Origin: JANYJZ01 sp964523395
GTDB lineage: Bacteria > Bacteroidota > Ignavibacteria > UBA10030 > SZUA-254
Direction of reading: 5' to 3'
DNA: 64,000 nt
Assembly (NCBI GenBank): GCA_964523395.1
Contig: CAZFXS010000003.1
Coordinates: forward strand, 124,001-188,000
Of this stretch, positions 43,386-51,099 are shown piece by piece. The translations under genes were made by a program, and so were the position numbers. Each line of letters opens with the position of its first letter. The stretch's first letter is position 1. The notes under the pieces are model-generated. The model was not told the origin of the DNA. It made no database searches and saw only the letters and a list, made by a program, of their open reading frames with translations.

Positions 43386-45482
43386 ATGTACCAATCCATA
43401 CCAAAGCAATCCTCAGGTATAGTATTTTTATTCGGCGCAACGATTTTTGCCGGCGCATTTCTCCTTTTCCAGGTTCAACCGGTAATTGCAAAATTCATTT
43501 TGCCGTGGTTTGGCGGTACACCCGCGGTGTGGACAACTTGCATGATGTTCTTCCAGATTTTTCTGCTGCTGGGATATCTGTATGCACATATTCTTTCCAC
43601 GTATCTTCCGGTTAAATCACAGGTTATTGTTCATATAATATTACTGGTGTGTGCACTGATTCTTCTTCCAATCGTGCCGGCGGAATCATGGAAACCGGAG
43701 ACGGCGGATAATCCGACAATGCGCATTATTTTTCTTTTGACCGCCACTCTCGGGCTTCCATATCTCGTGCTTTCATCAACCTCGCCGCTCATTCAACGAT
43801 GGTTTTCGCTGACACATGACAATTCTTCGCCATACCGTTTGTATGCACTGTCAAATGCGGGATCATTTCTGGCATTGGTCAGCTATCCGTTTATTGTTGA
43901 ACCGCTTCTGTCGCGCAACACGCAGGCAGTTTTCTGGTCATGGATGATGGGCGGGTTTGTTATAGTTTGTGCCGGATGCGCATTTGTTATGTGGCAATAT
44001 CGCGGAGAAAAATCAGTTGAGACATCGTCGCAGACCCGGAACTCTGAACCTGATGTCATTCCGGCCAGGTCAAGAGTATTGTGGCTTGTTTTGCCTGCCA
44101 TTGCATCGTTGCTGCTTCTTTCGGTGACCAATAAATTGTGCCAGGATATCGCGGTTGTCCCGTTTCTCTGGATTCTCCCGCTGATGCTGTACCTTCTTTC
44201 ATTTATCATTTGCTTTGACCGTCAGGCGTGGTATTCAAGAGTATTGTTCGGATCGCTTTTTGTTGTATCCTGTGCGGTAATTTCAATGATACCATTTTGG
44301 AAAGGCGACCCGCCGTTGTTACTTTCGATGGTTGCGTACCCGGTCCTGTTGTTTGCCGCGTGTATGATATGCCATGGTGAATTGTACCGACTTAAACCGG
44401 CTTCGGAAAAAACAACAGCGTATTATCTTACGATTTCGCTTGGTGGTGCTATTGGCGGGATTGCGGTTGTTGTTGTCGCTCCCGTGCTGTTCACGGATTA
44501 TACCGAGCTGGTTATCGGTGTATTATTATGCGCGATGATGTTTCTTGTTATTTTATACACCGATAACAAAAGCGGCCTTGCTGCCGGTAAGCCGCGATGG
44601 GCCTGGGTTTTTATGATCGCGCTTGTGGTTCTCTTTACAGTAATACAACAGAATGCAAGAGCACGAAGCGAAATGTTCAGCATCAGCAAGGTGCGGAATT
44701 TTTACGGGATTCTGAAAGTGGCCGAGTACGGAAAAGAACAGCCGAGGTTTATGCACCGGACAATGCGGCATGGCGTGATTCTGCATGGACTCCAGTATCT
44801 TGATCCTCAACTTCGAACGCTTCCAACAGCGTATTTTACGGAAAAGAGCGGAGTGGGATATTGCATGCGCTTTTACCCGAATTTCGGCCCGCGCAAAGTG
44901 GGTATCATCGGGCTAGGCGTTGGAACGCTTGTCGCGTGGGGAAGGGCGGGAGATACATTGCGTGCCTATGAGATTAACCCCGCTGTGAAAGATCTTGCCG
45001 ATCAGTATTTTACATACCTGTCGCAAAGCCCGTCCGTAGTAAGCGTGACGCTTGGCGATGCGCGCCTTTCCCTCGAGAGGGAACCGTCTCAGCAATTCGA
45101 TATTCTTATACTCGATGCTTTCAACAGCGACAGTCCGCCCGTACATTTACTGACAAAGGAAGCGCTGGATATTTACCGGCGCCATCTTAAACCGGATGGG
45201 GTTATCGCGTTCAATATCACCTGTAAATATCTGAACTTCTTTCCGGTTATAGCAAAACTGGCAGAACATGAGGGAATGCGATGGGCGTATATCCACGATC
45301 CGAATACAGAAGATGAATTCTATCGTTCCTCATCTACGTGGATGCTTCTTTCCAACAACAAAGGATTACTTGATAACAGTGAAGTGCGCGGAGTCAGTAC
45401 TATTCCGCAGTTCCCGTACAAGGATTTTCCCCTCTGGACGGATGATCATACTTCGCTCTATCCGATTCTTGTCTGGAAATAA
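43386..45482 (+). CDS. fused MFS-type membrane/spermidine-synthase-like protein
   Basis: A 698-residue fusion. Residues about 1-420 contain about 10-12 membrane helices, beginning with FAGAFLLFQVQPVIAKFILPWFGGTPAVWTT, split here only by its characteristic QVQPVIAK and GGTPAVW motifs. The C-terminal half (about 440-698) is a spermidine-synthase-like Rossmann domain with IGLGVGTLVAWG near 508 and LILDAFNSDSPPVHLLT. The SpeE catalytic acidic residues are only partly evident, so aminopropyl transfer is not assured. The family is widespread in bacteria with unknown function. GTG 43383 is an alternative start one codon earlier. Confidence 0.88.
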   Translation: MYQSIPKQSSGIVFLFGATIFAGAFLLFQVQPVIAKFILPWFGGTPAVWTTCMMFFQIFLLLGYLYAHILSTYLPVKSQVIVHIILLVCALILLPIVPAESWKPETADNPTMRIIFLLTATLGLPYLVLSSTSPLIQRWFSLTHDNSSPYRLYALSNAGSFLALVSYPFIVEPLLSRNTQAVFWSWMMGGFVIVCAGCAFVMWQYRGEKSVETSSQTRNSEPDVIPARSRVLWLVLPAIASLLLLSVTNKLCQDIAVVPFLWILPLMLYLLSFIICFDRQAWYSRVLFGSLFVVSCAVISMIPFWKGDPPLLLSMVAYPVLLFAACMICHGELYRLKPASEKTTAYYLTISLGGAIGGIAVVVVAPVLFTDYTELVIGVLLCAMMFLVILYTDNKSGLAAGKPRWAWVFMIALVVLFTVIQQNARARSEMFSISKVRNFYGILKVAEYGKEQPRFMHRTMRHGVILHGLQYLDPQLRTLPTAYFTEKSGVGYCMRFYPNFGPRKVGIIGLGVGTLVAWGRAGDTLRAYEINPAVKDLADQYFTYLSQSPSVVSVTLGDARLSLEREPSQQFDILILDAFNSDSPPVHLLTKEALDIYRRHLKPDGVIAFNITCKYLNFFPVIAKLAEHEGMRWAYIHDPNTEDEFYRSSSTWMLLSNNKGLLDNSEVRGVSTIPQFPYKDFPLWTDDHTSLYPILVWK

Positions 45483-45526
45483 TACGGATGTAAGATTGTG
45501 ATGTTACCGCTTCTCTGATAAGGGTG

Positions 45527-46354
45527 CTACAATTTTTTTAGAAGGAACACATCCTGATAGGATGCGTCTTCCGCGCCTCCGGGAATGTAATCCACAACTT
45601 CAAATCCTTCGGTAAGATTTTTTTTGAAATACGATTCAGGGTGGAACGCAAGGCATGTGTTCGTTCCCGGGACTTTCGCGTGCTGGACAACCAGGTTGCC
45701 TGCGAGAAACTCCTGCTGTTCTTCCGGTGTCATCCTTCCCAGGTGCCGCTTTCCTAACACAGTAATCATGCAACAACCGCCTGGTGTCAGGACGCGTCTC
45801 AATTCATTCATCCAGGCCTGTTGAAGCGGTTGCGTTAAATGCGTAAACACAGAGATTGCGTAGAGAAAATCAAACGTTCCGTCGTCAAATTTCAGCGGAG
45901 GCGCTAATCCATTGACACTGAACCGGGCAAATGGGAGATGCTTCTTGCACCAGTCGATGAGCAACGGGTTATAGTCCGATCCGTAAAATTGAGGACCGGT
46001 AAGATTTGACCAATGCCGCATGACTCTTCCGCACCCGCATCCGAAATCCAGAACATTTCTAAATTGAGTAATGGAGAAGTTATTCTTTTCCAAATTTTTC
46101 TTAATACACTCCGCGCCTTGTTTTCCATTGTGATAAAATGCTTCCCGGTCATATACACCGGAGACATAGTGGATAAGCCGCGGCGGTTGCAACGGCAGTC
46201 CGTCCGGTGAACCGTTCATGCGGAAGCGGAGGTTCTTCAGCAACACCGGGAGATTGAGGATATAACGAAACCAGTTATAGATTGCCCTCACCGGCATGAG
46301 CAAATGCACTGCTTCAAGAAGATTAAGAATGCGATGGCGAAGAGACTGCAGCAT
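45527..46354 (-). CDS. class I SAM-dependent methyltransferase
   Basis: A 275-residue methyltransferase. The open frame reaches 46591, but the first 79 codons lie inside the upstream gene and look out of frame with real protein. ATG 46354 (MLQSLRHRILNLLEAVHL), 55 bp after that gene's stop, is preferred. Motif I is VLDFGCGCGRVMRHW at about residues 105-119, then FYGSDYNPLLI and the YAISVFTHLT motif. It acts in the cytosol on an unknown acceptor, perhaps a sugar given the setting. It is probably co-transcribed with the TPR membrane gene. Confidence 0.85.
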   Translation of the reverse strand: MLQSLRHRILNLLEAVHLLMPVRAIYNWFRYILNLPVLLKNLRFRMNGSPDGLPLQPPRLIHYVSGVYDREAFYHNGKQGAECIKKNLEKNNFSITQFRNVLDFGCGCGRVMRHWSNLTGPQFYGSDYNPLLIDWCKKHLPFARFSVNGLAPPLKFDDGTFDFLYAISVFTHLTQPLQQAWMNELRRVLTPGGCCMITVLGKRHLGRMTPEEQQEFLAGNLVVQHAKVPGTNTCLAFHPESYFKKNLTEGFEVVDYIPGGAEDASYQDVFLLKKL

Positions 46355-46409
46355 GTTCGGGGCGAGGTCTGTGGGATTGATTGAGAGAAATGATTGAATC
46401 AGGAAGTTG

Positions 46410-48365
46410 TCAGTTTTTGGATTTGCGGACAATTTCGCGCACTCGTTCCCGTATGCCTCTGACGCGCTCATCATTCGGTGACAGCTCGAGATAACTATCA
46501 TAGTACCGCAAGGCGCGCGGATAATCTCCCACAACCACCGCGACATCGCCCGCATAGCGGAACAGTACCTGATCGCGCATACCGAGAGCAATTGCCGCGG
46601 TGAAATGCTGGTCCGAACGGGAGTACTCTTTCTTACTCATATATAAAATGCCGAGATTGGCATGTGCTTTCTGCTGCCGCGGGTCAATGATAAGGGCTTG
46701 CTCGTTGAGGGCGATGGCATTCACGGTATCATTCCTGCCCGCGTATTCTACGCCAAGATTTGAATAAATGCCCGGGTTTTTGCTTCCCAGCCTCACAGCT
46801 CTTTTCAGGCTTTCAAAATAGTTTTCCTTTTCGTTCAGTTTGCGGTACACATCCGAAATATTTCCGAGAATTCTCTGGTTGAAGGAATCAATCTTCATGT
46901 ATTGAATGTAGTATGTCTTCGCGTCAGCGTATTGATGCGTGTCAAAAAAGAAATTCGCGAGCGCTTCATTGTACGCCATCTGTGACGCGAGTGAAAGAAG
47001 TTCACGGCTGTTCAGCATTTTCGCGCGCGCCAGATGCCGGTCGTAACTTGCGTTGGTGCCGACCCATGCAATGCTGTGACACACCGTGACAGTAACAATC
47101 ATCACAAGAATATATCTGCGCGGCTGGTATGTGTCGGAAGCTGCAAGCAGGTAAATACCGAGCACCATGAGCGGAATCAAAAAGCTCGAAAGCATATCCC
47201 AGTCACGCGCCATGCCCAGCGCGGCATTGACTATGACAGTAAACAATAATCCGCAGAGGGTAGCCAGGAGAAGAAACAGAAGCGCAGGTGAATCTTTAAA
47301 CGATCCCTTTGGTAATCCAAACATAAGAGTAATAGAAACAAGCAACCCAAACGGCGCAATGAGCCAGTGCGTATTGAACAGGTCGAGAAGATGGAGCCAT
47401 GAAAAAACAGGGTAAGCAAAGTAGCCGCCGTATGTAGTAAAGGGCGGAAGAAAATCAACGCTGCCTTGTGTCAGGTGGCGGAAGAAATTTTCAAGATTGA
47501 ATCCAATGAGAAAGAGAATTGCAAGCCCGGCAATGCCGATTCCACCGAGTATCCCGAATGCGATCGCTTTTCTCTCTTTAAATTGCCAGAAGATAAGAAA
47601 CGCAACGCTCGGCGCGAAAATCAGACTCGGCATGCTCAGTCCGGGTAACACCGCGAAGAGGGCAATCGGGACAAGGATATGCGCCTTCTTCTCAAGCGCG
47701 AGCCATCCCGAAATGACATACGCTGTTGTCACGACATACTGCAACACATAGTTTTCGACATATCCCAGAAAGAACTGGCACCCCGCGCCAAAGAAAAGAA
47801 GTACTCCCAGAAGAAATTTCTCGAAGAGCGGGCGCTGGAGATTGCGCATTCCCCAAAAAAGAACAATAAGAAACAATGCGGCGCCGACGAGATCAATCAT
47901 GAAGTAAATCTCGCTCGGGTGAGCATTCGATGGATAAAAGTTCATCACCCAGCGGTAAATGATTTCCAGCAACGGCTGGTTACGGAAGCTGGAAAGAATA
48001 TCGTCACCCCATTGCGCACGGGGGATTGACCGTATCAGTATTGCGCCGTCGCCCAGAAGATGGAGCGGGGGAGAAAACAGAAACGCCGCGCCGGTAACAA
48101 TGCCGAGCGCTGTCAGGTATGAAATAACGACGGGAAACCTTGCAAAGAACCGGAGAACGACTTCAATACCGTTGGTAACCAATACCTGGATGCGCGGAAC
48201 CGAGACTGCAATAACAATTGCAACCGCAAGCAATCCGATTGCAGAGTTGTACAACGCAAAGAAATGAACTCCCCAGTTGTCATGTGATGGTTGGAGTGTT
48301 CCCCAGATATGAAGCAGGACAACAAAAAAAGCCGAAACTGCAAGTGCTTTGCCTGCAGTAGTCAT
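46410..48365 (-). CDS. polytopic membrane protein with C-terminal TPR repeats
   Basis: A 651-residue protein. About 12 hydrophobic helices occupy residues 5-455. The first long extracytoplasmic loop (HLLGDGAILIRS) contains an Asp in the position typical of GT-C glycosyltransferases. Residues about 465-640 are tetratricopeptide repeats (IYSNLGVEYAGR, AHANLGILYMSK, LFRYAGDVAVV). Membrane GT-C/TPR fusions are common in FCB genomes, and the TPR part may bind partner proteins. A TTG at 48383 preceded by GAGA is an alternative start. The stop is 55 bp before the methyltransferase start. Confidence 0.75.
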   Translation of the reverse strand: MTTAGKALAVSAFFVVLLHIWGTLQPSHDNWGVHFFALYNSAIGLLAVAIVIAVSVPRIQVLVTNGIEVVLRFFARFPVVISYLTALGIVTGAAFLFSPPLHLLGDGAILIRSIPRAQWGDDILSSFRNQPLLEIIYRWVMNFYPSNAHPSEIYFMIDLVGAALFLIVLFWGMRNLQRPLFEKFLLGVLLFFGAGCQFFLGYVENYVLQYVVTTAYVISGWLALEKKAHILVPIALFAVLPGLSMPSLIFAPSVAFLIFWQFKERKAIAFGILGGIGIAGLAILFLIGFNLENFFRHLTQGSVDFLPPFTTYGGYFAYPVFSWLHLLDLFNTHWLIAPFGLLVSITLMFGLPKGSFKDSPALLFLLLATLCGLLFTVIVNAALGMARDWDMLSSFLIPLMVLGIYLLAASDTYQPRRYILVMIVTVTVCHSIAWVGTNASYDRHLARAKMLNSRELLSLASQMAYNEALANFFFDTHQYADAKTYYIQYMKIDSFNQRILGNISDVYRKLNEKENYFESLKRAVRLGSKNPGIYSNLGVEYAGRNDTVNAIALNEQALIIDPRQQKAHANLGILYMSKKEYSRSDQHFTAAIALGMRDQVLFRYAGDVAVVVGDYPRALRYYDSYLELSPNDERVRGIRERVREIVRKSKN

Positions 48366-48506
48366 CGGTTGCAGTTTAGTCAAGGAATCTCTTTATGAAA
48401 TTTATTCATCGAATAATATTGCCCAATATAAAAAAAAATGTGGTGAAATGAATATGCGCCGCCAAATGGATTTGTCTGAATTTGAAATTTCAGGGGGCTC
48501 GTCTCA

Positions 48507-48630
48507 GCTCACCATGACGGTGAGCAACACCCTGAGCGGAGGCGAAGGGTGTTCTATGCCAGAACAGGGCACTACTCCCAAAGAACTCCGATTTCTTCGC
48601 AGGTTAGTCGGGTGCAGAAATCGGAGTTCT
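48507..48630. repeat. mosaic of three consecutive intergenic hairpins
   Basis: Hairpin 1 (48507-48525): GCTCACC, loop ATGAC, GGTGAGC. Hairpin 2 (48526-48553): AACACCC, core TGAGCGGAGGCGAA, GGGTGTT, a member of the constant-core family. Hairpin 3 (48582-48630): AGAACTCCGATTTCT, a 19-base loop, AGAAATCGGAGTTCT, a perfect 15-bp stem. There is no coding capacity, and together they fill the gap upstream of the next glycosyltransferase promoter. Confidence 0.75.
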
Positions 48631-48646
48631 ATTTGGTAACCAGCTG

Positions 48647-48675
48647 TTGCTAAACTTCACCATTCTTAGTACATT
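48647..48675 (+). promoter_or_regulatory. promoter for the second glycan block
   Basis: TTGCTA (48647-48652), 17 bp, TACATT (48670-48675), with TTCTTAG just before the -10. Almost the same 29-base sequence recurs at 54340 and 58980. It overlaps the apparent TTG start of the open frame and so places the real start downstream. Confidence 0.6.
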
Positions 48676-48721
48676 GGGCGAAAATTATTATGAATCAACT
48701 GCCGAGTCAACCGCATTGACC

Positions 48722-49609
48722 GTGACATTTTCGATTGTTGTGCCGACCTGCAACCGGGTGATATCGCTGAAGCGGACACTCGATAGCCTCTTTGGCCAGC
48801 ACTACAGTGATTATGAAATAATCGTTGTTGATGATGGCAGTACAGATGGAACTTCCGCGTATCTTGTTTCGCTTCCCCCCCGGCCGAACTTGCGAGTCAT
48901 TACACAGGCAAACAAAGGCCCTGCGGCTGCACGCAACGCAGGTATTGCCGCAGCCAACGGCGCTTTCATAGCCTGTACCGATGATGATTGCGTCGTTCCG
49001 CCGGATTGGCTTCAGAAGTTCGCCCAGGCATTTGAGCAAACAGGCGCTGATTTTCTCGGCGGGACCGTCCGCAACTGCATTCCCGATAATCTGTTTTCTG
49101 AGGTGAGCCAGGAAATAACGAATTATTTTGTGACACATTTCGGATCGGCAGGAAATTCCACGGCATTTCTGACCTCCAACAATATTGCCTACAAAGCGGA
49201 TGAACTGCGAAAAGCAGGAGGTTTTGATTCCAGATTTCGCCGTGCCGGCGGTGAAGAGCGGGCGCTTCATTTCAACATAATGTCGAATAAAGGAAAAGGA
49301 AAGCTCCTTCCTGATAACATCATCGAGCATTATCACAATCTTACATTTTCCGGGTTTCTCCGCCAGCAAATGAATTACGGCAGGGGAGGGTATATTCTCT
49401 ATAATGTTGCCGGAAAAGAATTTCGCACAGTGCCCCAACGCATACAACTCTCAGTGTATCTCAATATGTTACTGTACTTTTTGGACCGCAACGGTTTTTT
49501 AAAGGGATTACCGATGGCCGGACTTGCGGTTGTAGCGCAGATGGCCGCGAGCATCGGTTATGTCGCGGAAGCAGCAGAGTCTCGCAAATCAAGGCAGGCG
49601 GGTGCATGA
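48722..49609 (+). CDS. GT2 family glycosyltransferase
   Basis: A 295-residue GT-A enzyme starting at GTG 48722 (MTFSIVVPTCNRV). The frame is open back to a TTG at 48647, but that is the promoter; a TTG at 48716 is also possible. Motifs are VVDDGSTDGT at about residues 32-41, the CTDDDCVVPPDW metal-binding segment (about 81-92), NNIAYKADELRKAGGFD and the GGEERALHFN acceptor region. A 9-codon ORF (48690-48719) precedes the start and may couple translation. The product overlaps the next gene by 4 bases (ATGA). Confidence 0.88.
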   Translation: MTFSIVVPTCNRVISLKRTLDSLFGQHYSDYEIIVVDDGSTDGTSAYLVSLPPRPNLRVITQANKGPAAARNAGIAAANGAFIACTDDDCVVPPDWLQKFAQAFEQTGADFLGGTVRNCIPDNLFSEVSQEITNYFVTHFGSAGNSTAFLTSNNIAYKADELRKAGGFDSRFRRAGGEERALHFNIMSNKGKGKLLPDNIIEHYHNLTFSGFLRQQMNYGRGGYILYNVAGKEFRTVPQRIQLSVYLNMLLYFLDRNGFLKGLPMAGLAVVAQMAASIGYVAEAAESRKSRQAGA

Positions 49610-50769
49610 TGAATGACGCCCGGCCGCCGAAGAAACTTCTTTGCATCAGCCTATATTCCGAAATGGGTGGAGGCGAGTTTGGATTGTTCCATCTTCTCAA
49701 AAATCTCGATCGTTCCCGTTTCACACCGGTTCTGATGCTGAACAAACGCGGGCCTCTTGCAGAGTTTATGGAACGTATCGGCGTCGAGGTGGTCCTCGTT
49801 CCGTTTGAAGTCGTTATGCTTAAACGGATTCTTAGTCCTAAGACGCTTGGAAAGAATGTTGCCGCAGCAAAGGCCATTAAACAATACATTGCTAAGAACG
49901 ATATCGGTGCTGTTGTTTGCAGCGATATTCTTTCCATGTTTCTTCTGTCGCCGTCACTGCTGTCCCGTTCAATAAAAGTCATCTACAACGTCATTTTTTA
50001 TTACGAACCGCTGCGTGTTCTGCTTCTGAATATATTTTCCTTTTTGTTCATCGATCATATTATCGTATTATCGAACGCGATGAACGATGATTTGACGCAG
50101 AGAACCATAGGTATCTCTGCCAAAATCAAAACGGTGTATTGGGGAGTGGATCGGGAGCGATTTTTCCCCCGCTCCAATGATGAACGGGTTCGGCTTCGGG
50201 AGAAATTCCAATTTCCGTCCGATAAAAAAGTGATCGGCTTTATCGGGCGTTATGAAGTATGGAAAGGCCATCTTACCTTTATTGACGCTGCCGAAGAATT
50301 ACTCCGTGAACGGAAGGATCTTCTGTTCCTCATTGTTGGCGGAGCGATGACGGAATCAGTCATTCCGCAAGTTAAAAAATACCATGATGATGTTATGCAT
50401 CGGATTGAATCTTCTCCATTTCCCAATCATTTTTTAGTCTGGAATCATCGTGATGATATCCCTGACGTCATGGCTGCAATCGACCTGTTTGTGTGTCCTT
50501 CGGAGCGGGAACCGTATGGGTTGGTGGTTCTGGAGGCTCTGGCAACAGGAATTCCTGTCGTTGCCACGAACACCGTTGGGGCATTGGAAGTACTCAAAGA
50601 TGTTCCGGAGGTTTATGCTGCGGAGCAGGAGCATGCCACCATGCTTTCACACCAAATAAAAACTGCTTTAAATGATTCAAAAACACAAACTTTACTTTCC
50701 TTCAAAATCAATCAGATTCTCACTTCCGTTTCCTGGGACCGCTACTCCAGAATCATTGAGAGTTTATGA
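49606..50769 (+). CDS. GT4 family glycosyltransferase
   Basis: A 387-residue GT-B enzyme. The N-terminal acceptor-domain start LLCISLYSEMGGGEFGLF has the Gly-rich loop. The donor domain has KKVIGFIGRYEVWKGH (about 205-220), LLFLIVGGAM, and the FVCPSEREPYGLVVLEALATGIPVVAT motif (given here by its parts SEREPYG and LEALATG) with the E-x7-E pair. It is translationally coupled to the preceding GT2 gene. It should act at the cytosolic side of the membrane in assembly of the exported polysaccharide. Confidence 0.93.
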   Translation: MMNDARPPKKLLCISLYSEMGGGEFGLFHLLKNLDRSRFTPVLMLNKRGPLAEFMERIGVEVVLVPFEVVMLKRILSPKTLGKNVAAAKAIKQYIAKNDIGAVVCSDILSMFLLSPSLLSRSIKVIYNVIFYYEPLRVLLLNIFSFLFIDHIIVLSNAMNDDLTQRTIGISAKIKTVYWGVDRERFFPRSNDERVRLREKFQFPSDKKVIGFIGRYEVWKGHLTFIDAAEELLRERKDLLFLIVGGAMTESVIPQVKKYHDDVMHRIESSPFPNHFLVWNHRDDIPDVMAAIDLFVCPSEREPYGLVVLEALATGIPVVATNTVGALEVLKDVPEVYAAEQEHATMLSHQIKTALNDSKTQTLLSFKINQILTSVSWDRYSRIIESL

Positions 50770-51099
50770 CGGCATCTCTGAGGATACTTTAACTATTTTA
50801 CCGTAACCTCAAATTTTAGTGGCGCTTTAAAAAAAAATTCCTTATAATATGACCGATTTTATGAGGTCGTGAATTTGCGTTTTTTTTGAGGTATGGATTA
50901 TTCTGTTTTTTATCTGGATGCTTCGCCTCCGCTCAGCATCTCGACCCTGAGCGAAGGCGAAGGGTCAAGTGTATAAAACAGCATTTTTTTTAAAGAAGGC
51001 CAAACTCAAATGCTTACGTACTCATAATCTCATATTCTTAAAATATTTGAATTCGCCAACTCCCTAATTCACTATGTGCAAGTATCCTGAGTAGGAACC
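50770..51099. other. intergenic region between glycosyltransferase and methyltransferase-coiled-coil genes
   Basis: No gene was seen in this 330-bp stretch. It contains the double hairpin repeat at 50917-50966. A weak promoter-like pair, TTGAAT (51047-51052), 17 bp, CACTAT (51070-51075), lies just ahead of the next gene. Confidence 0.5.
50917..50966. repeat. double constant-core hairpin repeat, head to head
   Basis: Unit 1 is GATGC, core TTCGCCTCCGCTCA, GCATC (50917-50940). Unit 2 is GACCC, core TGAGCGAAGGCGAA, GGGTC (50943-50966). The second core is nearly the reverse complement of the first, so the two units could also pair with each other. The arms differ in sequence but each pair is complementary, so base pairing is preserved. 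Confidence 0.8.

Noticed and set aside
46355..46591. N-terminal extension of the methyltransferase
   Set aside because: These 79 codons lie within the upstream gene in another frame and lack protein character. ATG 46354 is a better start.
48707..49447. Open frame of 246 codons opposite the GT2 gene
   Set aside because: The sense strand carries clear GT2 motifs and coupling with the next gene; the antisense frame has no motif.
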